Source: Prado023 sp963798745 (lineage in GTDB: Bacteria > Actinomycetota > Actinomycetes > S36-B12 > CAIYMF01). Taken from it: a stretch of 64,000 nt of DNA. The position numbers and the translations under genes were made by a program. The notes under the pieces are model-generated. The model was not told the DNA's origin. It did no database searches and saw only the letters and a list, made by a program, of their open reading frames with translations. The stretch spans positions 310,001-374,000 of the forward strand of contig CAWCUF010000007.1 of assembly GCA_963798745.1 (NCBI GenBank). The letters run 5' to 3'. Of the stretch, positions 1-8,600 are shown one piece after another. Position 1 is the first letter of the stretch, and every line of letters starts with the position of its first letter.

Positions 1-84
1 ACCCCAGGGGGTATCTGTCTCGCAACTCACCGGAAGGGGCGGCGCGCGGACCGGCGCACCCCCTGGCGCGCATGTCGGCCGACT

Positions 85-155
85 GGATCCGCTCCCGTTT
101 CGCCGATCCGCTCCCGGAATTCGGGGAGCGGATCGGGCAAACGGGAGCGGATTCC
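85..155. repeat. Nested palindrome with four copies of a 12-nt motif
   Basis: The motif GATCCGCTCCCG occurs at 86-97 and 105-116. It returns in inverted orientation (CGGGAGCGGAT core, with CGGGGAGCGGATC in the inner copy) at about 122-134 and 142-152. The two halves form a stem of roughly 30 bp with a short mismatched stretch (CGCC against GGGC) and a tip at GGAATTC. There is no following T-run, so an intrinsic terminator is unlikely. An operator for a dimeric regulator or a repeated extragenic palindrome fits better. The first 202 bases hold nothing else I can name. Confidence 0.7.
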
Positions 156-202
156 CCGGGAAGCCACCCACACCACCTACCAACCCCGCTATCCGCCGCC
201 GC

Positions 203-529
203 TTGACACCAGACATAGGGGACAGTGCCGGTGCGGGCCTGGGCATGCTGATCGGGCGCCTCTGCGTGGATCTGGGCCGCGTCCCGGTCTCGGTGGGCAC
301 CGGTGGCGGCTGCTTGCTCACGGCCCTGGTGTTCGGCTGGTACCACTCCCGGCCCCAGGAGTTGTGCACCGGCCGGGACGCCACCGGGCTGCGGCACTGG
401 TACGCCACCGCGGATGCCCGGCGCTCCCGCAACGACCCCTGCAGCTGCGGCAGCGGGGCCAAGGGGAAGCGCTGCCACGGCGCCCCGACGCCCCGAACGA
501 CTCGCTCCGTGCCAACCGTCGGTGACTGA
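203..529 (+). CDS. Small SEC-C motif protein, possibly a transporter remnant fused to SEC-C
   Basis: This is a 108-residue frame with a TTG start and no good ribosome site. Residues about 12-50 form one hydrophobic helix with a GLGMLIG...GTGGG...VFGWYHSR pattern. That pattern resembles a transmembrane repeat of the AspT/YidE aspartate-alanine antiporter family, far too short to be functional. Residues about 77-92 are a clear SEC-C zinc motif (RNDPCSCGSG...KRCHG) of the kind found at the end of SecA and many small proteins. The stop codon directly abuts the convergent pirin stop. The frame may be a decayed transporter end joined to a SEC-C tail, or a small real protein. No function can be assigned. 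Confidence 0.35.
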   Translation: MTPDIGDSAGAGLGMLIGRLCVDLGRVPVSVGTGGGCLLTALVFGWYHSRPQELCTGRDATGLRHWYATADARRSRNDPCSCGSGAKGKRCHGAPTPRTTRSVPTVGD

Positions 530-1444
530 TCACTCACCAGGTCCGGTAGTCGCACGGATCGGCTCCCACGGCGGTGGCGGCGCGGGGATGCGGGCCAGGG
601 ACGAGTCCACCTCGCCGAACCGCTGCGCGCCGGTGCGCCAGTCGGAGTAGAACGCCGAGACCTCGTCGGCGGTGCGGGCTACGAAGTTCCACCACATGAC
701 CACCGGCTCGGGGAAGGGCGTGCCGCCCAGCAGCATCAGGCGGGTGGGCTCGCGCGCTTCGAGGTCGATCTCGTCGTGGCCGGTTCCCAGGGCGGCGAGC
801 TGGCCGGGTCTGGTGGTCGTACGCAGCGCGGCAGGCTGGCCACCGACCAGGATCGGGCCGTCCAGGGCGATCACGGCGTGCTCGAAATCGGGGCGCAGCG
901 CGAAGGTCGTCGATCCGGGCTGCAGCGTCACCTGCATGCCGAGCAGCTCGGTGCCGAACGCCGCCGGTGCGGTGGACCCGAGGTACGAGCCCGCGATGAG
1001 GGTCGCCTCGGCCCGGTCCCAGTGCACCTGCGGGAGGTCGGCATGGTGCTCGAAGCCGGGATCGCCGTGACGGGCATGCTCTGGCTGCGCAACCCAGAGC
1101 TGCACGCCCTGCAGCGTGCCCCGATAGGTGCCGGTCTTCTCCTCCGCGTGCACGACGCCGCGCCCGGCGGTCATCAGGTTGACCTGGCCTGGACGGATCA
1201 GTTGCTCGCTGCCGAGGCTGTCGCGATGCAGGACCGCGCCGTCCATCAGCCACGTGACGGTCTGCAGGCCCGTGTGCGGGTGCGGGCCCACGTCGAGTCC
1301 GGCAGTCTCGGTGACCTCGGCGGGACCCATGTGGTCGGCGAAGCACCAGGCCCCGACGGTGCGCAACCGCCGCCTCGGGAGCACCCTGCGCACCCGGACC
1401 CGCCCGACCTCGGCCTCGAGCCCGTCGTGGACCTCGATCGTCAT
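530..1444 (-). CDS. Pirin family protein
   Basis: This is a 304-residue bicupin of the pirin family. These are cytoplasmic, usually Fe-dependent proteins, some with quercetin 2,3-dioxygenase activity. The N-terminal cupin carries the metal-binding pattern GPHPHTGLQTVTWL (His-x-His), and a later His/Glu pair lies in GRGVVHAEE. A second cupin follows, with a Pro-rich C-terminus. I chose the ATG at 1444 because the family starts close to this MTIEVHDG segment. A longer frame runs to 1543 but lacks family-like sequence. The gene stands alone, convergent with the SEC-C gene and divergent from tRNA-Arg. The natural substrate cannot be told from sequence. Confidence 0.85.
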   Translation of the reverse strand: MTIEVHDGLEAEVGRVRVRRVLPRRRLRTVGAWCFADHMGPAEVTETAGLDVGPHPHTGLQTVTWLMDGAVLHRDSLGSEQLIRPGQVNLMTAGRGVVHAEEKTGTYRGTLQGVQLWVAQPEHARHGDPGFEHHADLPQVHWDRAEATLIAGSYLGSTAPAAFGTELLGMQVTLQPGSTTFALRPDFEHAVIALDGPILVGGQPAALRTTTRPGQLAALGTGHDEIDLEAREPTRLMLLGGTPFPEPVVMWWNFVARTADEVSAFYSDWRTGAQRFGEVDSSLARIPAPPPPWEPIRATTGPGE

Positions 1445-1569
1445 GAGCTCAGGCTCGTTGGCGCGCGGCGATCGCGCAAGCGGACGCCCGTGCCCGGCAC
1501 CGCCGCGCGTTTCGGCTGCCGGGTCTCGATCTGCGACAATCACCGACGAGCGCCGTCGTGCGGCGCTGG

Positions 1570-1642
1570 GCCCCCGTAGCTCAGGGGATAGAGCGATGGT
1601 TTCCTAAACCACAGGCCGCAGGTTCGAATCCTGCCGGGGGCA
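1570..1642 (+). tRNA. tRNA-Arg (CCU anticodon)
   Basis: The 73-nt cloverleaf has acceptor GCCCCCG (1570-1576) pairing with CGGGGGC (1635-1641), discriminator A1642, anticodon loop TTCCTAA with anticodon CCT, and T-arm GCAGG/TTCGAAT/CCTGC. CCA is not encoded. The anticodon stem has one A-C mismatch at its base. A 41-nt hairpin begins at the next-but-one base, and a duplicate of the tRNA's 3' tail lies about 100 nt downstream. Confidence 0.93.
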
Positions 1643-1746
1643 CATCGAGGCGGATGGCCCCCTGCGGGTCAGCCGCCTCGATGAACTCCATTGGCGGCAT
1701 TCGGGAGGAGGCCCGTTCGCGGGCCGACGGGTCCTGCCGGGGGCAC
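1629..1746 (+). mobile_element. tRNA-tail-flanked structured mini-element (Arg copy)
   Basis: The 15-nt TCCTGCCGGGGGCAC of tRNA-Arg (1629-1643, starting at tRNA nucleotide 60) is repeated exactly at 1732-1746. Between the copies lie: a hairpin at 1643-1683 (11 bp, an A-G mismatch, 6 more bp, 5-nt loop); a 17-nt linker; the box TCGGGAGGA (1701-1709); a 6-bp stem with a TTCG tetraloop (1710-1725); the box GACGG (1726-1730); and one free base. The element after tRNA-Ala at 26 kb has the same order, boxes and duplication start point. No gene is inside. It is either a miniature integrative element with attL/attR-like tails or a structured RNA trailer. The family is not recognised. Confidence 0.6.
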
Positions 1747-1803
1747 GTATCGATTCGGCCCCTTGCAGCGCCGACGCGGTTTGGTCCAGCAGCCAGGACC
1801 CGA

Positions 1804-1989
1804 TCACCGATCCGCAGCGCCACATGCGGGCGAGAACTCGCGTACGCCTGGACCCCTGAGACCGCGAGAGCCGACCGCTGCGCCACGAAGCCCGCGGCGA
1901 TCAACGAGGGGATCCAGCGAAGCGAAACGTTCATGTTTCCACGAGTAGTGCAGTCGCACGCTTGTTGGGCTCGCCGGGGTCGTGGTCAT
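1804..1989 (-). pseudogene. Possible decayed DUF5615-type toxin partner of the DUF433 gene
   Basis: An ATG at 1989 overlaps the stop of the DUF433 gene as ATGA, the usual junction of a coupled two-gene operon, and opens a 61-codon frame with no family similarity. In another frame of the same strand, the stretch starting near 1934 reads MNVSLRWIPSLIAAGF. This resembles the start of the PIN-like DUF5615 toxins that normally follow DUF433 antitoxins. The likely explanation is a frameshifted toxin remnant, but the similarity is short and judged by eye. The rest of 1747-1985 shows nothing else. Confidence 0.25.
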
Positions 1990-2207
1990 GCGCTGGCCAG
2001 ACCTGCTTCGCGTTCCTCAGCCAGCCACGCGGCGTAGCGCAGTGCCTGCAGGACGTCCTCGCGCTCCAGGTAGGGGTAGTCAGCCAGCAGCTCGTCGACT
2101 GTCTGACCGGCGCCAATCTCCCCCACGACCATGGCCACCGTGACGCGAATGCAGGCTCGTCCGCCCATCACGGCGGGGTCTGCAGTGATGCGCTCCAACT
2201 GCACCAT
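1986..2207 (-). CDS. DUF433 domain antitoxin-like protein
   Basis: This is a 73-residue protein matching the DUF433 family (small winged-helix-like VapB-type antitoxins). The conserved pattern runs RITADPAVMGGRACIRVTV, then a Leu/Asp-rich helix (TVDELLADYPYLEREDVLQAL) and YAAWLAEE. The start at 2207 is set by a strong ribosome site, CCAGGAGGAGG, 5 nt upstream. A longer frame to 2273 is rejected for that reason. DUF433 proteins usually neutralise a DUF5615 PIN-like RNase encoded immediately downstream. Here only a possible remnant follows, so the gene may be an orphan antitoxin. Confidence 0.8.
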   Translation of the reverse strand: MVQLERITADPAVMGGRACIRVTVAMVVGEIGAGQTVDELLADYPYLEREDVLQALRYAAWLAEEREAGLASA

Positions 2208-2279
2208 GCGAACCTCCTCCTGGGAACAGACGCCAGTCCCCGTGCCAGAACTACCCTGGATCGTCAGCCTCACCGGGAA

Positions 2280-2600
2280 TCATCGTGGCGTGTCCAGCAC
2301 CGCGCGGGCCGCGGCCACGTCCTCGGCCCAGACCATGATCCGCCGACCCTCGGTGGTGTCCACCTCGCGGCAGCGCACGCCTGCGTCGACCAGCCGGGAG
2401 GCGGCTTCGCGCGACGCCCGGGCGTTGGCCGGGCTGGCCACCGGGATCATCAGGCCGTACTCCTCGGCCGCCCCGGGCATGGGCGGGGTCTCGATCAGCG
2501 ACGAACTCGTGCTCGCCCAGCGCGCCACGAGGGCCAGGCCAGCCAGCGCAGCCAGCGCCAGCATCGGCCCGTAGAGGAAGGAGTAGGACCCCCAGTTCAC
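2280..2600 (-). CDS. Small single-pass membrane protein with a DUF2007-like tail
   Basis: This is a 106-residue protein starting at GTG 2600 (VNWGSYSFLYGP). Residues about 6-27 form a transmembrane helix (YGPMLALAALAGLALVARW). A soluble domain of about 65 residues follows, containing EEYGLMIPVASPANARASRE, two short strands and a C-terminal VWAEDVAAARAVL helix. That layout resembles the DUF2007 ferredoxin-like fold often attached to one membrane helix in Actinobacteria. It lies 72 bases upstream of the DUF433 gene in the same direction and downstream of the DUF11 terminator, so it is probably its own unit. The function is unknown. Confidence 0.6.
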   Translation of the reverse strand: MNWGSYSFLYGPMLALAALAGLALVARWASTSSSLIETPPMPGAAEEYGLMIPVASPANARASREAASRLVDAGVRCREVDTTEGRRIMVWAEDVAAARAVLDTPR

Positions 2601-2650
2601 GCCCCGATTGTCCGTCCAGGGGGCCGCAGCCGCGACTCGTGGGTCGCGAT

Positions 2651-2683
2651 GAGGTCCCCGGGCCACCTCAGCCCGGGGACCTC
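2651..2683 (-). terminator. Hairpin terminator after the DUF11 gene
   Basis: A perfect 13-bp stem (GAGGTCCCCGGGC at 2651-2663, its complement at 2671-2683) has a 7-nt loop and begins 9 bases beyond the DUF11 stop codon. The stem is very GC-rich and lacks a strong T-run, as is usual for actinobacterial terminators. Confidence 0.65.
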
Positions 2684-2692
2684 GATCGGTGC

Positions 2693-5600
2693 TCAGGCCT
2701 CCCGGCGCCCCCGGGAGGTCATGACTGCTGCGCCGCCCAGTGCGATGAAGGCCACGGCCAGCAGTGCCAGGGACCCCACTCGGGCACCCGTGTCGGCCAG
2801 CCCGTCATTGTCCGAACCGTCACCATCGCCGTCGCCGGAACCGCCGGCCTCGGCCTCCGGCGGCGTGGTCAGGTCCGCCTCGGCACGCCCGCAGTCCACC
2901 GGAACGGTGACTGCGGCCTGCACGTCCCCGTCGCTGGCCGCCGGCGTGGGCGAGCAGCCGGCTGTGGCCGTGGCCACGTTCGTGACGGTCGTCTCCGGCG
3001 GGGCCGTGATGGTTGCGACCACCCCGAACGACGCGCTCGCGCCGACCGCCAGGGACGTCGGGTGCGTGCAGGTCACCGGCTCGGTGACCCCACACTCCCA
3101 GCCCGTGCCCTGCGCGGCCACCAGCTCCAGGCCGACCGGCAGGTCGTCGACGACCACGATCGGCTCGACGGTCGCGTTCGGACCGTTGTTGGTGACCACG
3201 ATCTCGAACAGGGCGCGGTCGTCGTCCTGGGAGATCAGCTCCTTGGTCAGCTCCAGTCCCACCAGCGGGTCGACCACGGCCGGGTCCTGAGCGGTGTTGT
3301 TCACGGTGTCGGTCTCCTCGGCCGGGCTGGTCACCGAGACGATGTTGGTCGCCCCCGGGTAGGCGGTCGGCAGCACCTCGACGGTCAGCGTGATCGCCAG
3401 TTGCGCATCGACGGCCATCGGCTCGTCTGCGGTGCAGGTCACGAGTTGGCCCTCGGCCGAGCAGGCGACCCCCGCTCCGCTGGCCGACACGAACTCCAGC
3501 CCGGTGGGCAGGGTGTCGGTGATGACGACGTCCGGAGCCGGGGTCGGCCCGTTGTTCGTGACCAGGATCGCGTAGCTGGCCTGCTGGCCCACCTGGAACG
3601 TGCCCTCGTGGGACTTGGCCACGGCCAGGTCCGTCAAGGGCGGCACCGTCACCTCGTCGGTGTCGGAGTTGTTCGAGTCGTCGGAGTCCGGCGTCTCGGA
3701 GGCGACCGAGGCGGGGTTGACCACGCCCGGATAGGCCGACGGCTCGACGGTGACGGTCAGGTCGATCGTCGTCTCGGCCAGCGGATCGAGCGCCCCGTCC
3801 AACTCACAGGTGACCAACTGGTCGTCGGTTGTGCAGGTCCAGCCCTCGCCGGTGCCCGACTCGTAGGTCAGCCCGGTCGGCAGCTCGTCGGTGACGACCA
3901 CGCCACGGGCCACTGACGGCCCCTCGTTGCGCACGAGCAGGCTGAACCCCAGCGGGTCACCGACCCGGACCGTGCCGGTGTGCGACTTGGTGATCGACAG
4001 GTCGGCGCCCTCGCCCACCGTGACGGTCTCCGAGGCGTCGTTGTTGTCCTCGGTGCGCTCGTCGGTCGGTGTGCTCACGACGGCGTTGTTGGTGTACTCG
4101 CCGGCGCGCACCGTTGGGTCGATGGACACCAGCACCGACAGGGCCGCAGCGGTTGCTCCGGCGGCCAGACCCAGGTAGTCCGGGTCCTCGCCGAGCGTGC
4201 AGGTGATGACCTCACCAGTGGCCGGCGGGTCGGTCGCGTCCGGCGCGGCGGTGCACTCCCAGCCGGTCCCGGCGGTGCCGGCGAACGTGAAGCCGAGCGG
4301 CACGGTGTCGACCACCACCACATCGGCCACAGCGTCGGAGTCACCCCCGTTGGTCACGACCAGGTCGTAGGTGACCTGCTCGCCGGCCTCCAGGGTCTCG
4401 CCCTCCGGCAGCGCCCGGGCAGCCTTGGTCAGGGTCAGGTCGGCGACCGCCCGGACCGGGACGACGGCGGTGCCGGTGTTGTCCGCCGGGTCGTCACCGG
4501 GGGTGCTGGTGCTGACCGTGGCCGAGTTCTCCAGTGGCGTGCCGTCGGGCACGCTGGCATCGACTCGCGCCTCGACCGTGATCGGCGGGCCCGTCGCGGG
4601 CGCCCCGTCGGGGTCCGCGGCCAGGGTCGGGCGGTCGCAGGTGATGGTCTGGCCCACCGGTTCCGCGCAGTTCCAGCCCTCCCCACTGGCTCGCAGCGGT
4701 ATGAGGCCATCGGGCATGGTGTCGAGCACGACCACCGAGTCGGCGTCCGAGGGGCCGTCGTTGGTGACCAGCAGGGTGAACGTCGTCTGCGTGCCGGCCG
4801 TGACCGGCTCGGTGCCCTCGTGCGACTTCGCCAGTGAGACGTTCACGGCATCGACCACCACCACCGGGACCTCGTCGGTGTTGTTGGTGAGGTCGGGGTC
4901 GTTGGTGGGCGAGTCCACGTCGGCGGCATTGACGATCGTCGCCGGACCGGCGTCCGGATCGACGTCGAGGACCAGCCTGATCGGCGGCGCCTCGATGGGG
5001 TCGTCGCTCGGTGCGGCCGGGGCGGCCAGGTCCGTGCCCCGCGTGCACGTGACCGTGCGGTCCGCAGCGGTGTACGCGCAGGCCCACCCGTCACCGGTCG
5101 CGCTGCCCGGGCCGGGCCAGCTCAACCCGGCGGGCAGGACGTCGGTGACCGTGATCAACTGCCTGGCCACCGACGGGCCGCCGTTGGCGACCTGCAGCGT
5201 GTAGGTCACCTGCTCGCCGGCGGTCACCTCATCCGGGGGGACCGTCTTGACGATCGACAGGTCGGCCAGCGTGTCCGTGCCGGTCAGGTCGTCGTCGGTG
5301 TTGTTGCCCGGGTTCGGGTCCGGGGTGGGGCTCTTGATCGTCGCCGAGTTGGCGATGTCCCCGGTTGGCAGGTCCTGGCCGATGGCCACCGTGATGGTCA
5401 GGACCTCCTCCATGCCCGCGCCGATCCCCGCGCCGGCCGGCATCGTGCTCGGCGTACCGCCGCCCTCGGTGCCGCGCGTGCAGGTCAGGCCCTGGCCCGC
5501 GGCGGTGCAGCCCCAGTCGCCCGACGTGGACGTCACTGAATCGAACGTGAGCCCGTCAGGCAGGGTGTCGGTGATGGTCACGTTCGCCGCGGCGTCCGAG

Positions 5601-8600
5601 GGTCCGAAGTTGGCGACCTGCAGCTCGTAAGTGCCCGTCTGGCCCGCGATGAGGTCGCCGACGTGGCTCTTCTCCAGGGTGAGGTCGGCCGAGCGGGTGA
5701 CGGGTGTGGTGACCCTCGACTCGTTGTTGTCCAACGTGGTCTCCGGCGTGGTGCCGCTCACCCGGGCGATGTTGACCACGTCGTCGGCCTGTGCACTCGG
5801 GATGCCGATCTTCAGCGTGACCTGCCCCGCGTTCTCCCCGACGGCCAGGTCGGTGCTGCGGGTGCAGGTGACCACTCCCGCGGCCTCGGTGCAGTCGTCC
5901 CAACCCTCGCCGGCGGCAGACAGGAACTCTGCACCCGGGGGCAGCGTGTCACGGACCACGATGTCGGCCCGGCTCACGCTGGGCCCCAGGTTGGTCACGT
6001 CGAGGGTGTAGGTGGCGTCCCGACCAGCCACGAGCTGGCCGGAGAGCTTCTTGACGATCGTCAGGTCCGCCTCTGCGCGCACGGTGGCGGTGGCCGGGTC
6101 GGAGTTGTTCGTCAGGTTCGGGTCGAATGTCTTGGCCGTCACGCTGCCGGTGTTGTCGTACGTGGTGCCCGAGGCGACGTCGTCAGCCACGGCCACCGTG
6201 ATCACGATGGGTGCGAACTGCGCCCCGGCTCCGCTGGCAGTCAGCGTGTCGGCGCCGTTGGTCCGCGAGCAGACGACCGTGCCGGGGGTACCGGCGACTG
6301 GTTGCAGCCCGCAGCTCCAGCCCGCACCTGTGGCCGACCTGTGGGTCAGCCCCGCAGGGGTGGTCGGTATCGGGTCGGTGACCTGGAACGGCCCGACGGC
6401 CGGGTCGGTGCCGTTGTTGCGCACGACCAGCGTGAACGTGCCCGTGGCGCCGGCGACGAAGTCCCCGGCGGTCTTGTCGATCGCGACGTCAGCGGCGTGG
6501 ATCCGGGCGATCGCGGGCGCGACGTTGGACTCGTAGGGCCCGGTCAGGTTGCCCGACGCCCCGGAGGTGTCGTCGGCGGCGGCCCGCACCGTGTTGGTGT
6601 GCGCCTTGTCGGAGCCGGCGCCCGGGTTGGTGGTGGCGCCTGTCAACGGGACGGCGCGGAACGTGACCGTCGCCACCTGGGTGGGGGCGAGGTTGCCCGC
6701 ATCGGTCCAGGTGAGCGTCTGCACCGCGCCGTCCAGCGACAGCGTGGGGTTGAGGGCCTGGGCCGCCCCAGCGCCGAACGTGACCGAGGCGGAGTCGGGC
6801 TGGTAGCGCCAGTTCGGCGGCAGGACGTCGATCAGGTCCACGTCGCGTGCAGCGCTGCTGCCGGTGTTGGTCACCGTGAAGCGCCAGGCGAACTGGTCGC
6901 CGACGTAGGCGATCGGACCGTTGGGCGTGGTCTTGGCAGCCAGCAGAGCCGGGAACTGCGGGGTGACGGTGCGTGCGGCCGAGGGTCCGTCGTACTCGCG
7001 GCGGTTCAGGGCGCCACCCGGGAAGCCGAATTCGTAATCCGAGGGCAGTGAGTAGTAGGTGCCGATATCGGCGGTGTTGCGCTTGCCGGTGGCATTGATC
7101 GTCGGCGAGGCGGCGAGCTTGGCGGAGTAGGCGAACGTCCGGGAGGTGCCGGGTGCCAGTGGCCCGGGGAGGGTCCAGGTGATCCGCCCGGCCGACCCGT
7201 CGGCATTGGTGCCGGAGAGCACCCCACCGGAGGCGGCGAGGGTCGCGGGGTCCACGATGACACCCGCAGGCACCGCATCGGTGACGGTCGCGTCGAACGC
7301 GGCGCTCACATCCGGGCCGGAAGCGTTGCTCACGCGTACCGTGTAGGTGAACGTCTGGCCCGGGTCGACGCTGGTGTCGTTGACGTTCTTCGTGATCGAC
7401 AGCAGGGGCTGCGTCACGTTCACGGTCGTCGTCCTGGGCGTGCCGGTCTCAGTCCACTGCGTGGGTGGGTTGACCGAGGTCGGGTTCTGGCCGTCCACGG
7501 TGTTCCAGCGCACGACCACGCTGTTGACCAGGTCCGTGCCGGTCGTGTTGGCCGGCACATCGACCACGCGCGCGGTGTAGACGACCTGGACGATCCGCAG
7601 CTGCGTCGAGGGCCCGAGGTCGCCGAGGAACAGCCCGATCCGATTCGCCGTGTTCGGGTCGGCAGGGTCCGGTGCGGCAGTGAGCGGGACCGGGGTGATG
7701 TCGGGGTCGCAGGGGTCGCCCGCCAGGGAGCGGCACTGCGTCGACACGACCGCCGAATCGCCCACGGTGGGCTCGGGCACGACACCCACCGGCAGGCTGT
7801 CGATCAGTGCGACGTCGTAGAAGTTGACGTTCGGCGGTAGCTCGGCGGAGATCGTGTAGGTGACGATCTCGCCGATGGTCGCGTTGGGCTTGTCGACGGA
7901 CTTGAACGAGCCGGCCCCGGCCACGGTCAGCGTGCGGCTGTTGGACTGCGAGTAGGGCCGGCCGTCGGTGTTCCCGGGCTGCGTCGGGTCGGTGCGTTCG
8001 CCGGCCAGGGAGTTGCCCGAGACGGTGGCGGTGTTCGTGTAGAACTGGGCGCCGACGGCAGTGGTCGTCACCGTGACGGTGTAGTTCAGTTCCACGGTCG
8101 GTGCGCCAGCCTGCAGCAGGCCCAGGTTCCAGGCCAGCCGGGTCGTGCCCGTGGGGCAGCCGTTGCCCGGGTCGTCGAGCGTGCCCGTGCCGGGCTCGGG
8201 GGTCAGCGTGGCGATCCCCGCGGGGGTGGTGGTGGTGTAGGTCGGGCTCTCCAACCCACTGGGGACGCAGTCGACCACCCAGGAGTCGTGCAGGGGCGGG
8301 CGACCGGCGGTGTCGTCCACCTCCAGCGTGAACGTGACGCTCTGGCCACCGAGCACGGTTCCGTTGACGTCGCCGGTCGTGGACTTCGTGATCGTCGGCC
8401 TGGGCTCGACCATGTTCACCGTCGCGCGGGCCTGCGCGGTCAGCGGGGTCCCGGTGCCGTTGACCGCGGGCGTCGAGGAGAACGTCGCGGTGTTGCGCAC
8501 GGCAGCGCCCTGCGCGTTCGCGGGGGCGCTGGCCAGGACCCGGGCAGTGATCGTCATCCGGAACAGCTGATCGGTGCTGGTCGCGTTGTTGTAGACCTGC

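Noticed and set aside
1581..1934. Minus-strand frame spanning tRNA-Arg and the mini-element
   Set aside because: It runs antisense through a tRNA gene and has no ribosome site. Only its first residues resemble a DUF5615 remnant.
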